From the NCBI GenBank assembly GCA_963836735.1, contig CAWIKP010000013.1, positions 92,191 to 156,190 on the forward strand: a stretch of DNA of 64,000 nt, read 5' to 3'. Position numbers and translations under genes: made by a program. The number at the start of each line of letters is the position of its first letter. Position 1 is the stretch's first letter. The DNA comes from JACCXG01 sp963836735 (GTDB lineage: Bacteria > Acidobacteriota > Vicinamibacteria > Vicinamibacterales > 2-12-FULL-66-21). Of this stretch, positions 6,958-16,053 are shown piece after piece. The notes beneath the pieces were generated by a model, which was given only the letters and a program-made list of their open reading frames with translations, had not been told where the DNA came from and did no database searches.

Positions 6958-9333
6958 ATGCGTCGTACGTTGCTTCAGGCCGCGGCCCTCGCCGCCGCGG
7001 TGTTCTGCCTGGTTCCTGTCACCGCCTCGGCTCAATCAGCTGCAGCGTTCAACCGCACGGGAGCCGTTCGCGAGCCGGTCGCGGCTTTCAGCGTCCGCGG
7101 AGTCGTGCTGGATCCCAGCCGCGCCCCGATCGCCGGTGCCCTCGTATCCGCCGCCGTCGATTCGCGCTCCGCACCCGTGTCAACAGTGACCAACCCGCGC
7201 GGGGAGTTCTCGCTGTCCCTCGCGGTCGAGGAAGTCACGCTGATCGTCAAGGCCGATGGCTTTGCGGAAATCACGCGCCGGGTGCGCGCCCAGGATGCCT
7301 CGACCCCTCCCGCCGAGTTCGTGCTGCAACTGTCAGCCGTCGTCGAGCAGGTCGAGGTCAGTGGCGGTGGCGGGTACGAGGTCGACTGGGTAAGCAGTGC
7401 GACCAGGACCGCCACCGCCCTACGCGATGTCCCGCAGTCGGTGACCGTCGTCACGCAAGAGCTGATGAAGGATCAGCTGATGCAATCGGTCGGCGACGTG
7501 GTGCGCTACGTGCCGGGCATTTCGGCGCACCAGGGCGAGAACAACCGGGACGATGTCGTGATACGCGGGAACCGGTCATCGGCCGACTTCTTCGTCAACG
7601 GGGTCAGGGACGACGTGCAGTACTACCGCGACCTCTACAACCTCGAGCGGATTGAGGCGCTCAAGGGCCCGAACGCGATGATCTTCGGCCGCGGGGGCGG
7701 CGGCGGCGTGCTGAACCGCGTGGTGAAAGAGCCGCTCTTCCGTCCGCTGCGCGCGTTTGCGGTGGAGCTCGGCGGGGACGATCACAAGCGCGCGACCACG
7801 GACCTCAACGCGCGCCTCGGGTCTGCGACCGCCGTCCGGCTCAATGCCATGTTCGAAGACTCGGGAAGCTTCAGGAACGGCGTCGATCTCGAGCGGGGCG
7901 GCGTGAATCCGACCATGACGTGGGCGCCGCGGGCTGGCACGAAGCTGACGCTCGGCTACGAGTACCTGCGCGACACGCGCGTCGCGGACCGCGGCATCAC
8001 TTCCTTCCAGGGAGAGCCGGCCGAGGTCGATCCTTCAACCTTCTATGGCGATCCGGAACAGAGCGAGGTCAAGTCGCGTGTGAACATCGGATCGGCCGCA
8101 TTGGAACAGGCGATTGGCAGGGCCGTGCTCCGCAACCGCACGGTGATTGCGGGCTACGACCGCTTCTACCAGAACTTCGTGCCCGGCGCGGCGTCTGCGG
8201 ATCAGCAGACCGTCGCGCTCACTGCCTACAACAATGCGACGGATCGCACCAACGTCTTCAACCAGACCGATCTGACCTACACCGCGCACACCGGTGCCGT
8301 CCGGCACACGCTCCTCGCCGGGGTGGAGGTCGGGCGGCAGCTGACCGACAACTTCCGCAACACCGGCTACTTCAACAACAGCGGCACTTCCGTCACGGCA
8401 CCGTTCGACAATCCCACGATCTCGACACCGGTGACGTTCCGCCAGAGTGCGACCGACGCCGACAATCGCGTCCGCACCGGCGTCGCCGCGGCGTTCGCCC
8501 AGGATCAGATCGCGCTGTCGTCACAGGTGCAGCTGCTCGGAGGCCTGCGTTTCGATCGCTTCGACCTGAAGTACGACAACAACCGCACCGGCCAAGATCT
8601 TCGGCGCGTCGACAACCTCGTCTCGCCGCGTGCTGGAATCGTCTACAAGCCGGTCGCGCCGCTGTCGGTGTACGGCAGCTACAGCGTGTCGTACCTGCCG
8701 AGCTCCGGCGATCAGTTCTCGTCGCTCACCACCATCACCCAGCAGGTCGAGCCCGAGCGATTCGACAATTACGAGGTGGGCGCGAAGTGGGACGTCCGAC
8801 CGGCACTGTCGGTCACCACCGCTGTCTACCGGCTCGGCCGCACCAACACGCGCGCGACCGATCCCAACGATCCGACCCGGATCGTCCAGACGGGCAGCCA
8901 GAGAACCAACGGATTCGAAGCCGGCGTGAGCGGCCAGGTGACGGCCCGCTGGAAGATGGCCGGCGGCTACGCCTTCCAGGATGCCTTCGTGACCAGCGCA
9001 ACGACCGCCGCACCCGAGGGGGCCGTCGTCGGTCAGGTGCCGCGGCACACGTTCTCGCTGTGGAACAGCTACCAGCTGCACCCGCGCGTCGGCGCCGGCG
9101 TCGGGCTCATCCATCGCTCCGACATGTTCGCCACCATCAGCGACACGGTGACGCTGCCGGGCTACGTCCGGGCGGACGCGGCGGCCTACTTCACACTGAC
9201 CAAGGATCTTCGGCTGCAGATCAACCTGGAGAACGCGTTCGACAAGCGCTATTTCGTCAACGCGGACAGCAACACGAACATCTCGCCGGGGACACCGCAG
9301 ACGCTCCGGGTTGCGCTTACGGCAGGGTTTTAG
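6958..9333 (+). CDS. TonB-dependent siderophore-type outer-membrane receptor
   Basis: An intact receptor of about 791 residues for energy-dependent uptake of a ferric siderophore or similar ligand. After a signal peptide (VPVTASAQS) comes a carboxypeptidase-regulatory-like beta-sandwich domain (about residues 45-120). The plug follows (TALRDVPQSVTVVTQELMKDQ, VVRYVPGISAHQGENNRDDV, IRGNRSSADFFVNGVRDDVQ, YNLERIEALKGPNAMIFGRG), then a 22-strand barrel ending in aromatic F. It resembles the Fiu/FhuE-type catecholate or hydroxamate group. The ATG at 6958 follows GGAG; a GTG at 6946 is less likely. Transcription starts in the same intergenic region as the divergent small RNA. An inverted octamer array follows the stop. 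Confidence 0.92.
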   Translation: MRRTLLQAAALAAAVFCLVPVTASAQSAAAFNRTGAVREPVAAFSVRGVVLDPSRAPIAGALVSAAVDSRSAPVSTVTNPRGEFSLSLAVEEVTLIVKADGFAEITRRVRAQDASTPPAEFVLQLSAVVEQVEVSGGGGYEVDWVSSATRTATALRDVPQSVTVVTQELMKDQLMQSVGDVVRYVPGISAHQGENNRDDVVIRGNRSSADFFVNGVRDDVQYYRDLYNLERIEALKGPNAMIFGRGGGGGVLNRVVKEPLFRPLRAFAVELGGDDHKRATTDLNARLGSATAVRLNAMFEDSGSFRNGVDLERGGVNPTMTWAPRAGTKLTLGYEYLRDTRVADRGITSFQGEPAEVDPSTFYGDPEQSEVKSRVNIGSAALEQAIGRAVLRNRTVIAGYDRFYQNFVPGAASADQQTVALTAYNNATDRTNVFNQTDLTYTAHTGAVRHTLLAGVEVGRQLTDNFRNTGYFNNSGTSVTAPFDNPTISTPVTFRQSATDADNRVRTGVAAAFAQDQIALSSQVQLLGGLRFDRFDLKYDNNRTGQDLRRVDNLVSPRAGIVYKPVAPLSVYGSYSVSYLPSSGDQFSSLTTITQQVEPERFDNYEVGAKWDVRPALSVTTAVYRLGRTNTRATDPNDPTRIVQTGSQRTNGFEAGVSGQVTARWKMAGGYAFQDAFVTSATTAAPEGAVVGQVPRHTFSLWNSYQLHPRVGAGVGLIHRSDMFATISDTVTLPGYVRADAAAYFTLTKDLRLQINLENAFDKRYFVNADSNTNISPGTPQTLRVALTAGF

Positions 9334-9340
9334 GCGCTAG

Positions 9341-9408
9341 GCCGCTGGGCCGCTGGACCGCTGGACCGGCGAGGCCGGACGCGGACCGGCGGACCAGCGG
9401 ACCAGCGG
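9341..9408. repeat. Inverted array of the CCGCTGG octamer (possible terminator)
   Basis: Three copies of GCCGCTGG/ACCGCTGG, a GC-rich centre and three copies of the reverse complement (ACCAGCGG and a variant) form a long imperfect hairpin directly after the receptor stop. The unit is the same as in the tandem array at 1903-1958. It may terminate transcription. Confidence 0.75.
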
Positions 9409-9442
9409 TTCTTTAGACCCGGCCGCTCTTTTTTTGTAACCT

Positions 9443-10561
9443 ATGCGGGCCATGAAGCCCAGACACGTCGCTTATCTCGCTGCCTGCGCCATCACTCTTG
9501 CCGTCTCAGGGCATCGGCCCGCGGCGGCGGCGGGCGAACGGCACCTCCTCTATGCCGCCGTTCCCGGCATTCGCAACTATCTCGAGTACGGAGGCATCGG
9601 GCTGCTCGTCTACGACATGGACGACGGGCACAGGCTGCTGCGGCGCATTCCGACCTTTGCGCTCGAGCCTGGCGTCCAGCCCGAGAACGTCAAAGGGATC
9701 GCGGCCAATGCCCGGACCGGCCTGATCTACGTCAGCACGATCCGCCGCGTCGCCGCGTTCGATCTCACGACCGACAAGATGGTCTGGAATCGCACCTACG
9801 AGGGAGGAGCCGATCGCATCGCGCTCTCCCCCGACGGGACCATCCTGTATGTGCCGTCACTCGAAGGGCCGCACTGGCATGCCGTCAACGCGAAGACCGG
9901 AGACGTGCTCGCGAAGATCGAGACCGGCTCCGGCGCCCACAACACGATCTACGGACCCGACGGCAAGCGGGTCTACCTGGCAGGATTGAAGTCGCCCACT
10001 CTTGCGATCGCGGATCCCGCCACTCACAAGGTCGTCGGCGGTGTCGGGCCGTTCAGCAGCGCGATTCGGCCGTTCACGATCAACCAGGCGCAGACCCTGT
10101 GCTTCGTGAACGTCAACGGCCTGCTCGGCTTCGAGGTCGGGGACATCAAGACCGGCAAGATGCTGCACCGCGTCCAGGTGCCCGGCTACGATCAGGGGCC
10201 GATCAAGCGACATGGCTGTCCCAGCCACGGCGTCGGGCTGACGCCCGACGAGAAAGAGCTCTGGGTCTCCGATGGGGCCAACAGCCGCCTGCACATCTTC
10301 GATGCGACCGTGATGCCCCCGACGAAGATCGCCAGCCTTGCCGTGCGCGATCAGCCCGGATGGATCACCTTCAGCCTCGACGGCCGATACGCATACCCGT
10401 CGACCGGCGAGGTCATCGACACCGCATCGCGCCGGATCCTGACGATTCTCAACGATGAGAAGACAGGCACGGTGCAGAGCGAAAAAGTCGTCGAGGTGGT
10501 GTTCCAGGATGGAAAACCGTCGCGGACCGGCGACCAGTTCGGGATCGGGAGAAAGAACTGA
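9443..10561 (+). CDS. Secreted YncE/YVTN-type beta-propeller protein
   Basis: About 372 residues with a signal peptide (ACAITLAVSGHRPAAAAGE) and repeated propeller blades: ADRIALSPDGTILYVPSLEG, NTIYGPDGKRVYLAGLKS, GVGLTPDEKELWVSDGANSR. Such YVTN repeats form seven-bladed propellers outside the cytoplasm, usually for binding rather than catalysis. Start could be 9443 or the ATG at 9452. A run of seven T residues precedes it. It lies downstream of the TonB receptor but behind a probable terminator, so common transcription is uncertain. Substrate unknown. Confidence 0.8.
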   Translation: MRAMKPRHVAYLAACAITLAVSGHRPAAAAGERHLLYAAVPGIRNYLEYGGIGLLVYDMDDGHRLLRRIPTFALEPGVQPENVKGIAANARTGLIYVSTIRRVAAFDLTTDKMVWNRTYEGGADRIALSPDGTILYVPSLEGPHWHAVNAKTGDVLAKIETGSGAHNTIYGPDGKRVYLAGLKSPTLAIADPATHKVVGGVGPFSSAIRPFTINQAQTLCFVNVNGLLGFEVGDIKTGKMLHRVQVPGYDQGPIKRHGCPSHGVGLTPDEKELWVSDGANSRLHIFDATVMPPTKIASLAVRDQPGWITFSLDGRYAYPSTGEVIDTASRRILTILNDEKTGTVQSEKVVEVVFQDGKPSRTGDQFGIGRKN

Positions 10562-10570
10562 TCGCTGCCT

Positions 10571-10640
10571 CTAAACAGGAGGTCATGAGATAAGGAGGTC
10601 AGGAGGTTATTCTTCTCCTGAACTCCTATCCTCCTGTTAG
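10571..10640. terminator. Long imperfect hairpin between convergent genes
   Basis: CTAAACAGGAGG with TCCTCCTGTTAG and AGGAGGTCAGGAG with CTCCTGAACTCCT form an extended stem between two converging genes. It probably acts as a bidirectional terminator. Confidence 0.6.
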
Positions 10641-10650
10641 ATAAGTCCCC

Positions 10651-11445
10651 TCACCGGGGCGGCATCGCCTTGAACGTCTTCTCGATGTTCTCGAGCACCG
10701 CCAGCGTCGACCGCACGCCGGCTTCAAGGTAACGTTCACCGTTCTCGGGGTTGGCCGAGCGCGCATCTCCCCACGTTCCGGACTTCGTTGCCCAGAACAC
10801 CGAGCCCGGCGACGTGAAGAAGAACGCGGTGTGCACCGCGCCGGTGTTCGCGATGGTGTACTCCGGGAACGGCGGGAATTCGGCGTTCGCCTTGTCGAGG
10901 TCCACGAGCGCCGGGTTGATCGCCATCACCGCCGACGTTTCCGCGGCGTTGGCGTGCAGGCCGTTCTTCAGCCCGGACCACTCCGCGACATCTTCCGCCG
11001 TCATCCCGTCCCAGTAGTTCACCGGAAACGCCTTGACGTCCTTCGACAGCTTCTCGGCGGCGTTGGCGCACGCATAGGCGATGGCGTAGGTGTTGTCGTA
11101 GTGCCCGTTGAGAAAAATGATGCGCTTGAATCCGGATGCCGCGAACGCGACGCACAGGTCTTCGACCAGCGCCATGAAGGTCGGGATCCGGATGTGCACC
11201 AGCCCCGTGAATCCCACGTGCGGATACGAGAGGGCGTAATTGATCGGCGGCGCAACCACCGCGCCGATCGTCGGCGCGATGCGCCGCGCGATCTCGTTGG
11301 GAATCAGCACGTCGGTCAGCAGCGGCGCGTGCGGACCGTGCTGTTCGGTCGCGCCGATAGGCACGATGACCGTGTGGTGTGACTTCAGGAACCCCTCGAC
11401 TTCCGGGTTCGTCATCTCGCCGAGAAACACTGTGGCTGGTTTCAT
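10651..11445 (-). CDS. Creatininase-family amidohydrolase
   Basis: About 264 residues of the creatininase/FAPy-hydrolase family, metal-dependent cyclic amide hydrolases. The family signature IVPIGATEQHGPHAPLLTD carries the Glu, His and Asp metal ligands; NGHYDNTYA and LHANAAETSAVMAI supply the remaining conserved His and Glu. Start at the ATG 11445 (MKPATVFLGEMT). The exact substrate is not evident; many acidobacterial homologues are unassigned. The gene is intact and converges on the propeller gene at 10561. It abuts the orphan CIS pair by 76 bases on the same strand, but no functional link is apparent. Confidence 0.88.
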   Translation of the reverse strand: MKPATVFLGEMTNPEVEGFLKSHHTVIVPIGATEQHGPHAPLLTDVLIPNEIARRIAPTIGAVVAPPINYALSYPHVGFTGLVHIRIPTFMALVEDLCVAFAASGFKRIIFLNGHYDNTYAIAYACANAAEKLSKDVKAFPVNYWDGMTAEDVAEWSGLKNGLHANAAETSAVMAINPALVDLDKANAEFPPFPEYTIANTGAVHTAFFFTSPGSVFWATKSGTWGDARSANPENGERYLEAGVRSTLAVLENIEKTFKAMPPR

Positions 11446-11521
11446 GGCCGCAATACTGCACGGAGGATCCAAGGCCCGTCAACACCCGCGGCCGGCTGGT
11501 TTGGAATTCCCGAGGCCGGGA

Positions 11522-13036
11522 TCAGGCTCTGGGCCAGTCGACCATGATTGGACTGGGCAGCCAGGCCATCGTCAAGGTGGTCAGACTCCAGGGAAGATAA
11601 TCGAGGAAGGAGTCGAACGGCGATCCTTCCACGCGCAGATGCCAGGATCCGCGCGCATCAATCAACAGCCCGCGCCGGTGCAGGAAGGTTTCGCGCAGGG
11701 CATCGATCGACAGGGGCCGGATCACCCGCCAGTGCTCGACCACGTCGCTCAACAGGGCCTCGACCGCTTCACGATCCCCGCGGTTGAGGATGCCCGACGC
11801 AAACAGGATCGGCTGATCGAGCGGAACCCCCAGGAGAATCTTGATGAGGCCGAGCTCGTACTCGTGCCCGTCGTTTTCGCCGCTGGCGGCAAAGTGCAGC
11901 AGAGCGGCGGCCCGGCGCAGCGCCTCCGCATTGAGGGACTTCTCCCCCGGATGGACGACGTTCCTCGCGGCGAACAACCGGGGAAGGAAGGGCGTCAGCA
12001 GCACGAGGCCCGCGTTCGAGACCGGCAGGCCGAAAGTGCGGTCGGCCTCCGGAGGATTCGCGAAAGGATGGCGGCCTTCGATCGCCGCCGCCGACGTGGA
12101 GTCGTCTCCCAGGGAAATGTACGAGAATTGCGGACTGTTGATTGGCTTGGCCAGCCGGGTTGGCAATGCCAGACGATCGAACAGCCGCCGGGCGTCCGAC
12201 GAGACCGTCGGCTTGTCCGGAGCGGCAGGTTCCGCCGCCATTGGCGCGAACCAGCCGGCGACTATCGCCGCCGCAAGCTCCAGGCGCGCGTGCCGCGCAC
12301 TGCTGCGTTCGGGGGCGGTGGCGATGCGTTCAATCGCCTCCATCACACTGGGCTCTTCGGGTCGATGGCGCTGCCGCGCGACGGCGTGTACCACCGACAC
12401 CCACGCCAGGTCGGGCAAGAGGGACAGCAGCCGGAAGAGAAAGACCGCGGTCGCCGCGGGGGATTCTGGCAGCCGCTGCAGCACGGCCGCCATCTCGCTC
12501 ACGGCCGTTTCCTCGAGCTCCCTCACGTAGGAGAGATCGGCCGACGCAGGCTCGGCGTACCAGGGCACGGTTCCGGTCTCGAGGTAGTGAAGCAGCGACG
12601 CCAGCCGTGAGACACGCGCCGTGGCACGCCGAACGGGCGTCTCGACGTCCGGTGCAAGGGCGCCGGGTGGCGGCGCGGCCAGATCCGCCAGCCGGGCCCG
12701 CAGGTCTGTCCGAATGACCCCCACGGTCGCCTGCTCGAGAGCATCCGTGTCGGCCACGCGGACCGTGACTTCGAGCCGCTCGATCTGAATCAGGTCGTCG
12801 CCGGAAGGCAGGCCGTCGAACACCCGTTCGAGCTCCGGCAGCACCTCCGTCGTCACGGTCCGGGTCAACCGGGCTCGTAGCGCGAAGGCATCCTCGGCGG
12901 AGTCGAGCTTGATCCGCCAGAGGAGCCGGCGTATTCGGTGTCCGTCAGCGCTCATCATCATAGCGACGGGCATAGCGACGGGCATAGCGACGGGCATGGC
13001 GACCGGAAGGCGGACGGCGACGGCCGTCTCGATCAC
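11522..13036 (-). CDS. Contractile injection system tape-measure protein (CIS_TMP-like)
   Basis: About 504 residues matching the CIS tape-measure family. The N-terminal signature is HRIRRLLWRIKLDSAEDAFALR followed by IQIERLEVTVRV. The C-terminal signature is SNAGLVLLTPFLPRLF, then HEYELGLIKILLGVPLDQPI, VVEHWRVIRPLSIDALRETF, WHLRVEGSPFDSFLDYLPW. In complete systems this protein sets sheath length. I chose the GTG at 13036, whose GTGA overlaps the DUF5908 stop and has GGGAG upstream; this gives a PVAM-repeat leader. Later starts at 12961-12955 (MMMSADGHRIRR) would give a conventional N-terminus. No sheath, tube, baseplate or ATPase genes are in the window, so the gene looks like an orphan. Confidence 0.8.
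   Translation of the reverse strand: MIETAVAVRLPVAMPVAMPVAMPVAMMMSADGHRIRRLLWRIKLDSAEDAFALRARLTRTVTTEVLPELERVFDGLPSGDDLIQIERLEVTVRVADTDALEQATVGVIRTDLRARLADLAAPPPGALAPDVETPVRRATARVSRLASLLHYLETGTVPWYAEPASADLSYVRELEETAVSEMAAVLQRLPESPAATAVFLFRLLSLLPDLAWVSVVHAVARQRHRPEEPSVMEAIERIATAPERSSARHARLELAAAIVAGWFAPMAAEPAAPDKPTVSSDARRLFDRLALPTRLAKPINSPQFSYISLGDDSTSAAAIEGRHPFANPPEADRTFGLPVSNAGLVLLTPFLPRLFAARNVVHPGEKSLNAEALRRAAALLHFAASGENDGHEYELGLIKILLGVPLDQPILFASGILNRGDREAVEALLSDVVEHWRVIRPLSIDALRETFLHRRGLLIDARGSWHLRVEGSPFDSFLDYLPWSLTTLTMAWLPSPIMVDWPRA
12960..12998. repeat. 12-bp tandem repeat ATAGCGACGGGC, three copies plus a variant
   Basis: Three perfect 12-bp units and a fourth ATGGCGACCGG variant lie at the 5' end of the tape-measure gene. 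On the coding strand they encode PVAM repeats and provide several alternative ATG codons. Confidence 0.85.
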
Positions 13037-13197
13037 GGCCTGCGTTGCTCCCGTCCGCGCAGAATCTCGAGCACCCGCTCGACGCACTGCTGGACGATGA
13101 TCTGCGTATCAGGTTCGGTGGATGGCGAGCCGGCGCTCGCAGAAACCTTGTTCGTCACCTCCACCGAGATGACGACTTCATCGATGATGATCGGCAT
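13033..13197 (-). CDS. DUF5908-like small protein of CIS loci
   Basis: A 54-residue protein, MPIIIDEVVISVEVTN at the N-terminus and IIVQQCVERVLEILRGREQR at the C-terminus, matching the short DUF5908 proteins found in contractile injection system clusters, usually next to the tape-measure gene. Its stop overlaps a GTG start of the tape-measure gene, suggesting translational coupling. The function is unknown; a chaperone or assembly role is only inferred from context. Start is the ATG at 13197 (MPI is the typical N-terminus); a longer frame upstream is not conserved. Confidence 0.7.
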   Translation of the reverse strand: MPIIIDEVVISVEVTNKVSASAGSPSTEPDTQIIVQQCVERVLEILRGREQRRP

Positions 13198-13353
13198 CGA
13201 ATAAACGACCGCTTTGTTCGCAGGGTGCCCGCCATGCGCGAACGGCGCGCAAAACGGAAGGGCTAAGGCTACGTGCGTCGCCCGCAAAATTCAACGGATT
13301 TCGCGTCAAATGGGTGCAACGCTGTGCAGGCCCCGCGCCCGGTCGTGGCCCTT

Positions 13354-13475
13354 CGACTCGCCTTCGGCTCGCTCAGGGCAGGGCCCCTTCGCTTTGCTAG
13401 GATTCAGAGCAGATTCGCCTCGCCGGGCACCAGGCCTACCAAGAGCCAGCCCAAGGGCGAGCCGAAGGCGAGTCG
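13354..13475. repeat. 19-bp perfect inverted repeat around an 84-bp spacer
   Basis: CGACTCGCCTTCGGCTCGC (13354-13372) and its exact reverse complement (13457-13475) flank 84 bp between the CIS pair and the SLOG gene. Each arm is itself the known intergenic motif type CTTCGACTCGCC...GCTCAGGG. The second arm ends 15 bp before the SLOG gene's start codon. Confidence 0.85.
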
Positions 13476-13490
13476 CAAGGGAGCCCCTAG

Positions 13491-15480
13491 ATGCGCGCGT
13501 TCGTCGTTCGGCCGTTCGGCCTGAAGAACAACATCGATTTCGACCGGGTGGACGCGGAACTGATTCAGCCCGCCCTTCAGAAGCTCGGAATCGACGGCGG
13601 CACGACCGGACTGGTCATCGAAGCCGGGAACATCCGTGAAGACATGTTCCGGCTGCTGCTGGTGTCGGATCTGGTGATCGCGGACATTTCCATCGACAAC
13701 GCGAACGTCTACTACGAGCTGGGGATCCGCCAGGCCCTGCGGGAAAAACGCACGTTCCTGCTCCGGGCCAGAGGCGTGACCAACGACGTGCCGTTCGACC
13801 TCAAGACGGATCGCTACCTCGCTTACGATCCGGCGGCGCCGGGCGACACCCTCGCGGCGTTCACCGCCGGCCTGGAAGCGACGCTCGCGGAAGAACGGCA
13901 GGACAGCCCGGTCTTCAAGATGCTGCCGGACCTGCGGGAGCAGAGCCGGACGAAGTTCCTGGCGGTGCCACGCGACTTTCGCGAAGAGGTCGAGTACGCC
14001 GCCGCCACGAGGCGGGCGGGACAGCTCGCGCTCCTCGGATTCGAGGCCAAAGGGGCGGTGTGGGAATCCGAGGGCCTGCGGCTGGTCGCGACCGAGCAGT
14101 TCCGCGCCCGCCAGTTCGAGGGTGCGGCCCAGACCTACGAGGATTTCCGCCAGATCAGCCCGCTCGATCGCGAGGCGAACCTCCGGCTGGCAACGGTGTA
14201 CCAGCGGCTCGGCGACATCCCCAAATCCCTCGAGGCCCAGCGGCGCGTGACCGCGCAGACCGATGCGCCCGCCGGCGATCTGGCGGAGGCGCATTCCCTG
14301 CTCGGCAGCTCGCTCAAGGATCAGTGGCGCGCCAGCTGGATGACCAGCCCGGCTGACAGGAAGCGCGCCAACGCGCTCAACTCCGGCTTCCTGTATGTCG
14401 AGTTACGAGGAGTATCTGCGGGCGTTTCGACACGACGTCAATCACTACTACTCGGGGTTGAATGCGCTGGCCATGGTGACGATCCTGCTGAAGCTGGCCC
14501 AGGAGCTTCCGGACATCTGGCAGGACCGGATTGGCGACGAGACCGAAGCCTCCAGGGTGACCTCGGAGCACGAGGCCCAGCGTCAGCGGCTGACCGGAGC
14601 TGTTGAAGTGTCCCTCGACGCGGCCGCGCGTGCGGCCGAGCGGCTCGGACGGCCCGATCGCTGGATTGCCGTCAGCCTGGCCGACTTCAAGTTCCTCACG
14701 GCGTCACGCTCGGGACCCGTGGTGCGCGCCTACGAACAGGCGCTCGGCGGCCAGCCGGAGCTCGTGGCTGAGGCCGTGCGCAAGCAGCTGGCCGTGTACG
14801 GTGAGCTCGGCCTCTTTCAGGACCGGCTCCAGCGAGTCCTCGACGCCCTTCCGGCAGCGACGCCGGTCGAGGCCCCGCGACGGACGATGCTGTTCACGGG
14901 TCACCAGATTGACTTCCCCGGACGGCCCGAACCACGCTTTCCTGCCGAAAAGGAGTCCGTCGCGCGTGAAGCCATCCGGAATGCGGTCGAGCAGGTGCTC
15001 GCGCGCTATCCGGGAGCCGTCGGCATTGCCGGTTGTGCGAGCGGCGGCGACATCCTGTTTCACGAAGTCTGCGCCGACCTCAAGATCCCGACGACACCGT
15101 ACCTCGCCGTTCCACCCGAAATCTATGTGACGCGATCAGTGGCATCCGCCGGCCCGGAATGGGTGCAGCGCTTCTGGGCGATTCAGGCGCGCACGCCCTC
15201 GGCGCTCGTCCTCGGGCGCAATACGCAGATGCCGGGCTGGCTTCGGCATCGCGCCGGCTACAGCCTCTGGCAGCGCAACAACCTGTGGGTCCTGAACGAG
15301 GCCCTGTCGGCAGGGGCGAGGAATGTCACGTTGATTGCGCTGTGGAACGGTCAGCACGGCGACGGCCCGGGGGGCACGTCCGACATGATCAACAAGGCGA
15401 ACGAACGCGGCGCCGAAACCCGCGTGCTCAGCACGACCAATCTGTTCGGCCTCCCGGCGCCGCCGGCCCGGAAAGAGTGA
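13491..15480 (+). CDS. TRAFs-binding/TPR protein fused to a SLOG-like domain (one frameshift)
   Basis: Two frames joined near 14390 give about 660 residues. Residues 1-130 resemble the Rossmann-like N-terminal domain of DUF4071 proteins (VRPFGLKNNIDFDRVDAELI; LVIADISIDNANVYYELGIR). Residues about 130-470 are the TPR-type TRAFs-binding domain (YEDFRQISPLDREANLRLAT; YLRAFRHDVNHYYSGLNALA). The C-terminus from about 475 is SLOG-like (MLFTGHQIDFPGRPE; GIAGCASGGDILFHEVCADL). SLOG domains sense or process nucleotides, and this architecture resembles predicted bacterial conflict (defence) proteins. Start ATG 13491 follows GGGAG. The single shift may be a sequencing error. Confidence 0.72.
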
Positions 15481-15541
15481 AGTCGGGAGAGCTCAGTCGA
15501 CCGCCCGGAACGCCGTCCAGGCCGCCTGCCTGCCGCGATCA

Positions 15542-15877
15542 CTAGCGTCTCCTCTCCTTCCCCTTTTCGATGTGGAAGACCTCATCGAGAACAGTCATCA
15601 CCGGGCTGTTGTCCGCGCGCGAAGGCATCAGCTCGCTCATGTGCGCCCACCACCGTTGGCACACGGGCGTCTCCGCTATTGCGGCCCACTGCTCCTCGCT
15701 CTCGAACTCGACGTAGGCGAACAGGTCGTTGGTGACCGGATCGATGAAGATGGTGTACACCCGCACACCGTGCGCCAGCAGCATGTCCTCGAGCTCGGGC
15801 CAGATCGGCTGGTGACGGCGCGCGTATTCGGCGGCGCGGCCGGCGTGAACGGACATTCGGAAGGCTCGCCTGATCAC
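15542..15877 (-). CDS. rhaM: L-rhamnose mutarotase
   Basis: A 111-residue protein of the RhaM family, which interconverts the alpha and beta anomers of L-rhamnose before isomerisation. Conserved features are RRAFRMSVHAGRAAEYARRH with the catalytic His, PIWPELEDMLLAHGV, YTIFIDPVTNDLFAYVEFES and the CQRWWAHMSELM motif with the substrate-binding Trp pair. Length matches the family (about 104-115). No other rhamnose genes are near, so it stands alone, as in many acidobacteria. Intact. Confidence 0.93.
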   Translation of the reverse strand: MIRRAFRMSVHAGRAAEYARRHQPIWPELEDMLLAHGVRVYTIFIDPVTNDLFAYVEFESEEQWAAIAETPVCQRWWAHMSELMPSRADNSPVMTVLDEVFHIEKGKERRR

Positions 15878-16053
15878 GCGCCTACCTTACAATGTTTTTT
15901 CGCGTGTCAGCCTGCAGTTCGGCTCCGCGAGCCGGGTTTCGGTATCCAAAACGGCTCTGCGTGCGGTTCCCCACGCCCTGTTGTGCGGTGTCACCCGCTC
16001 CCGGCGCGGACGGTCTCACCCGGATTCCGAAATGTAGAATGCCGTCTGACTGT

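Noticed and set aside
12960..12998. Possible CRISPR-like array
   Set aside because: Units are 12 bp head to tail with no spacers, so it is a simple tandem repeat.
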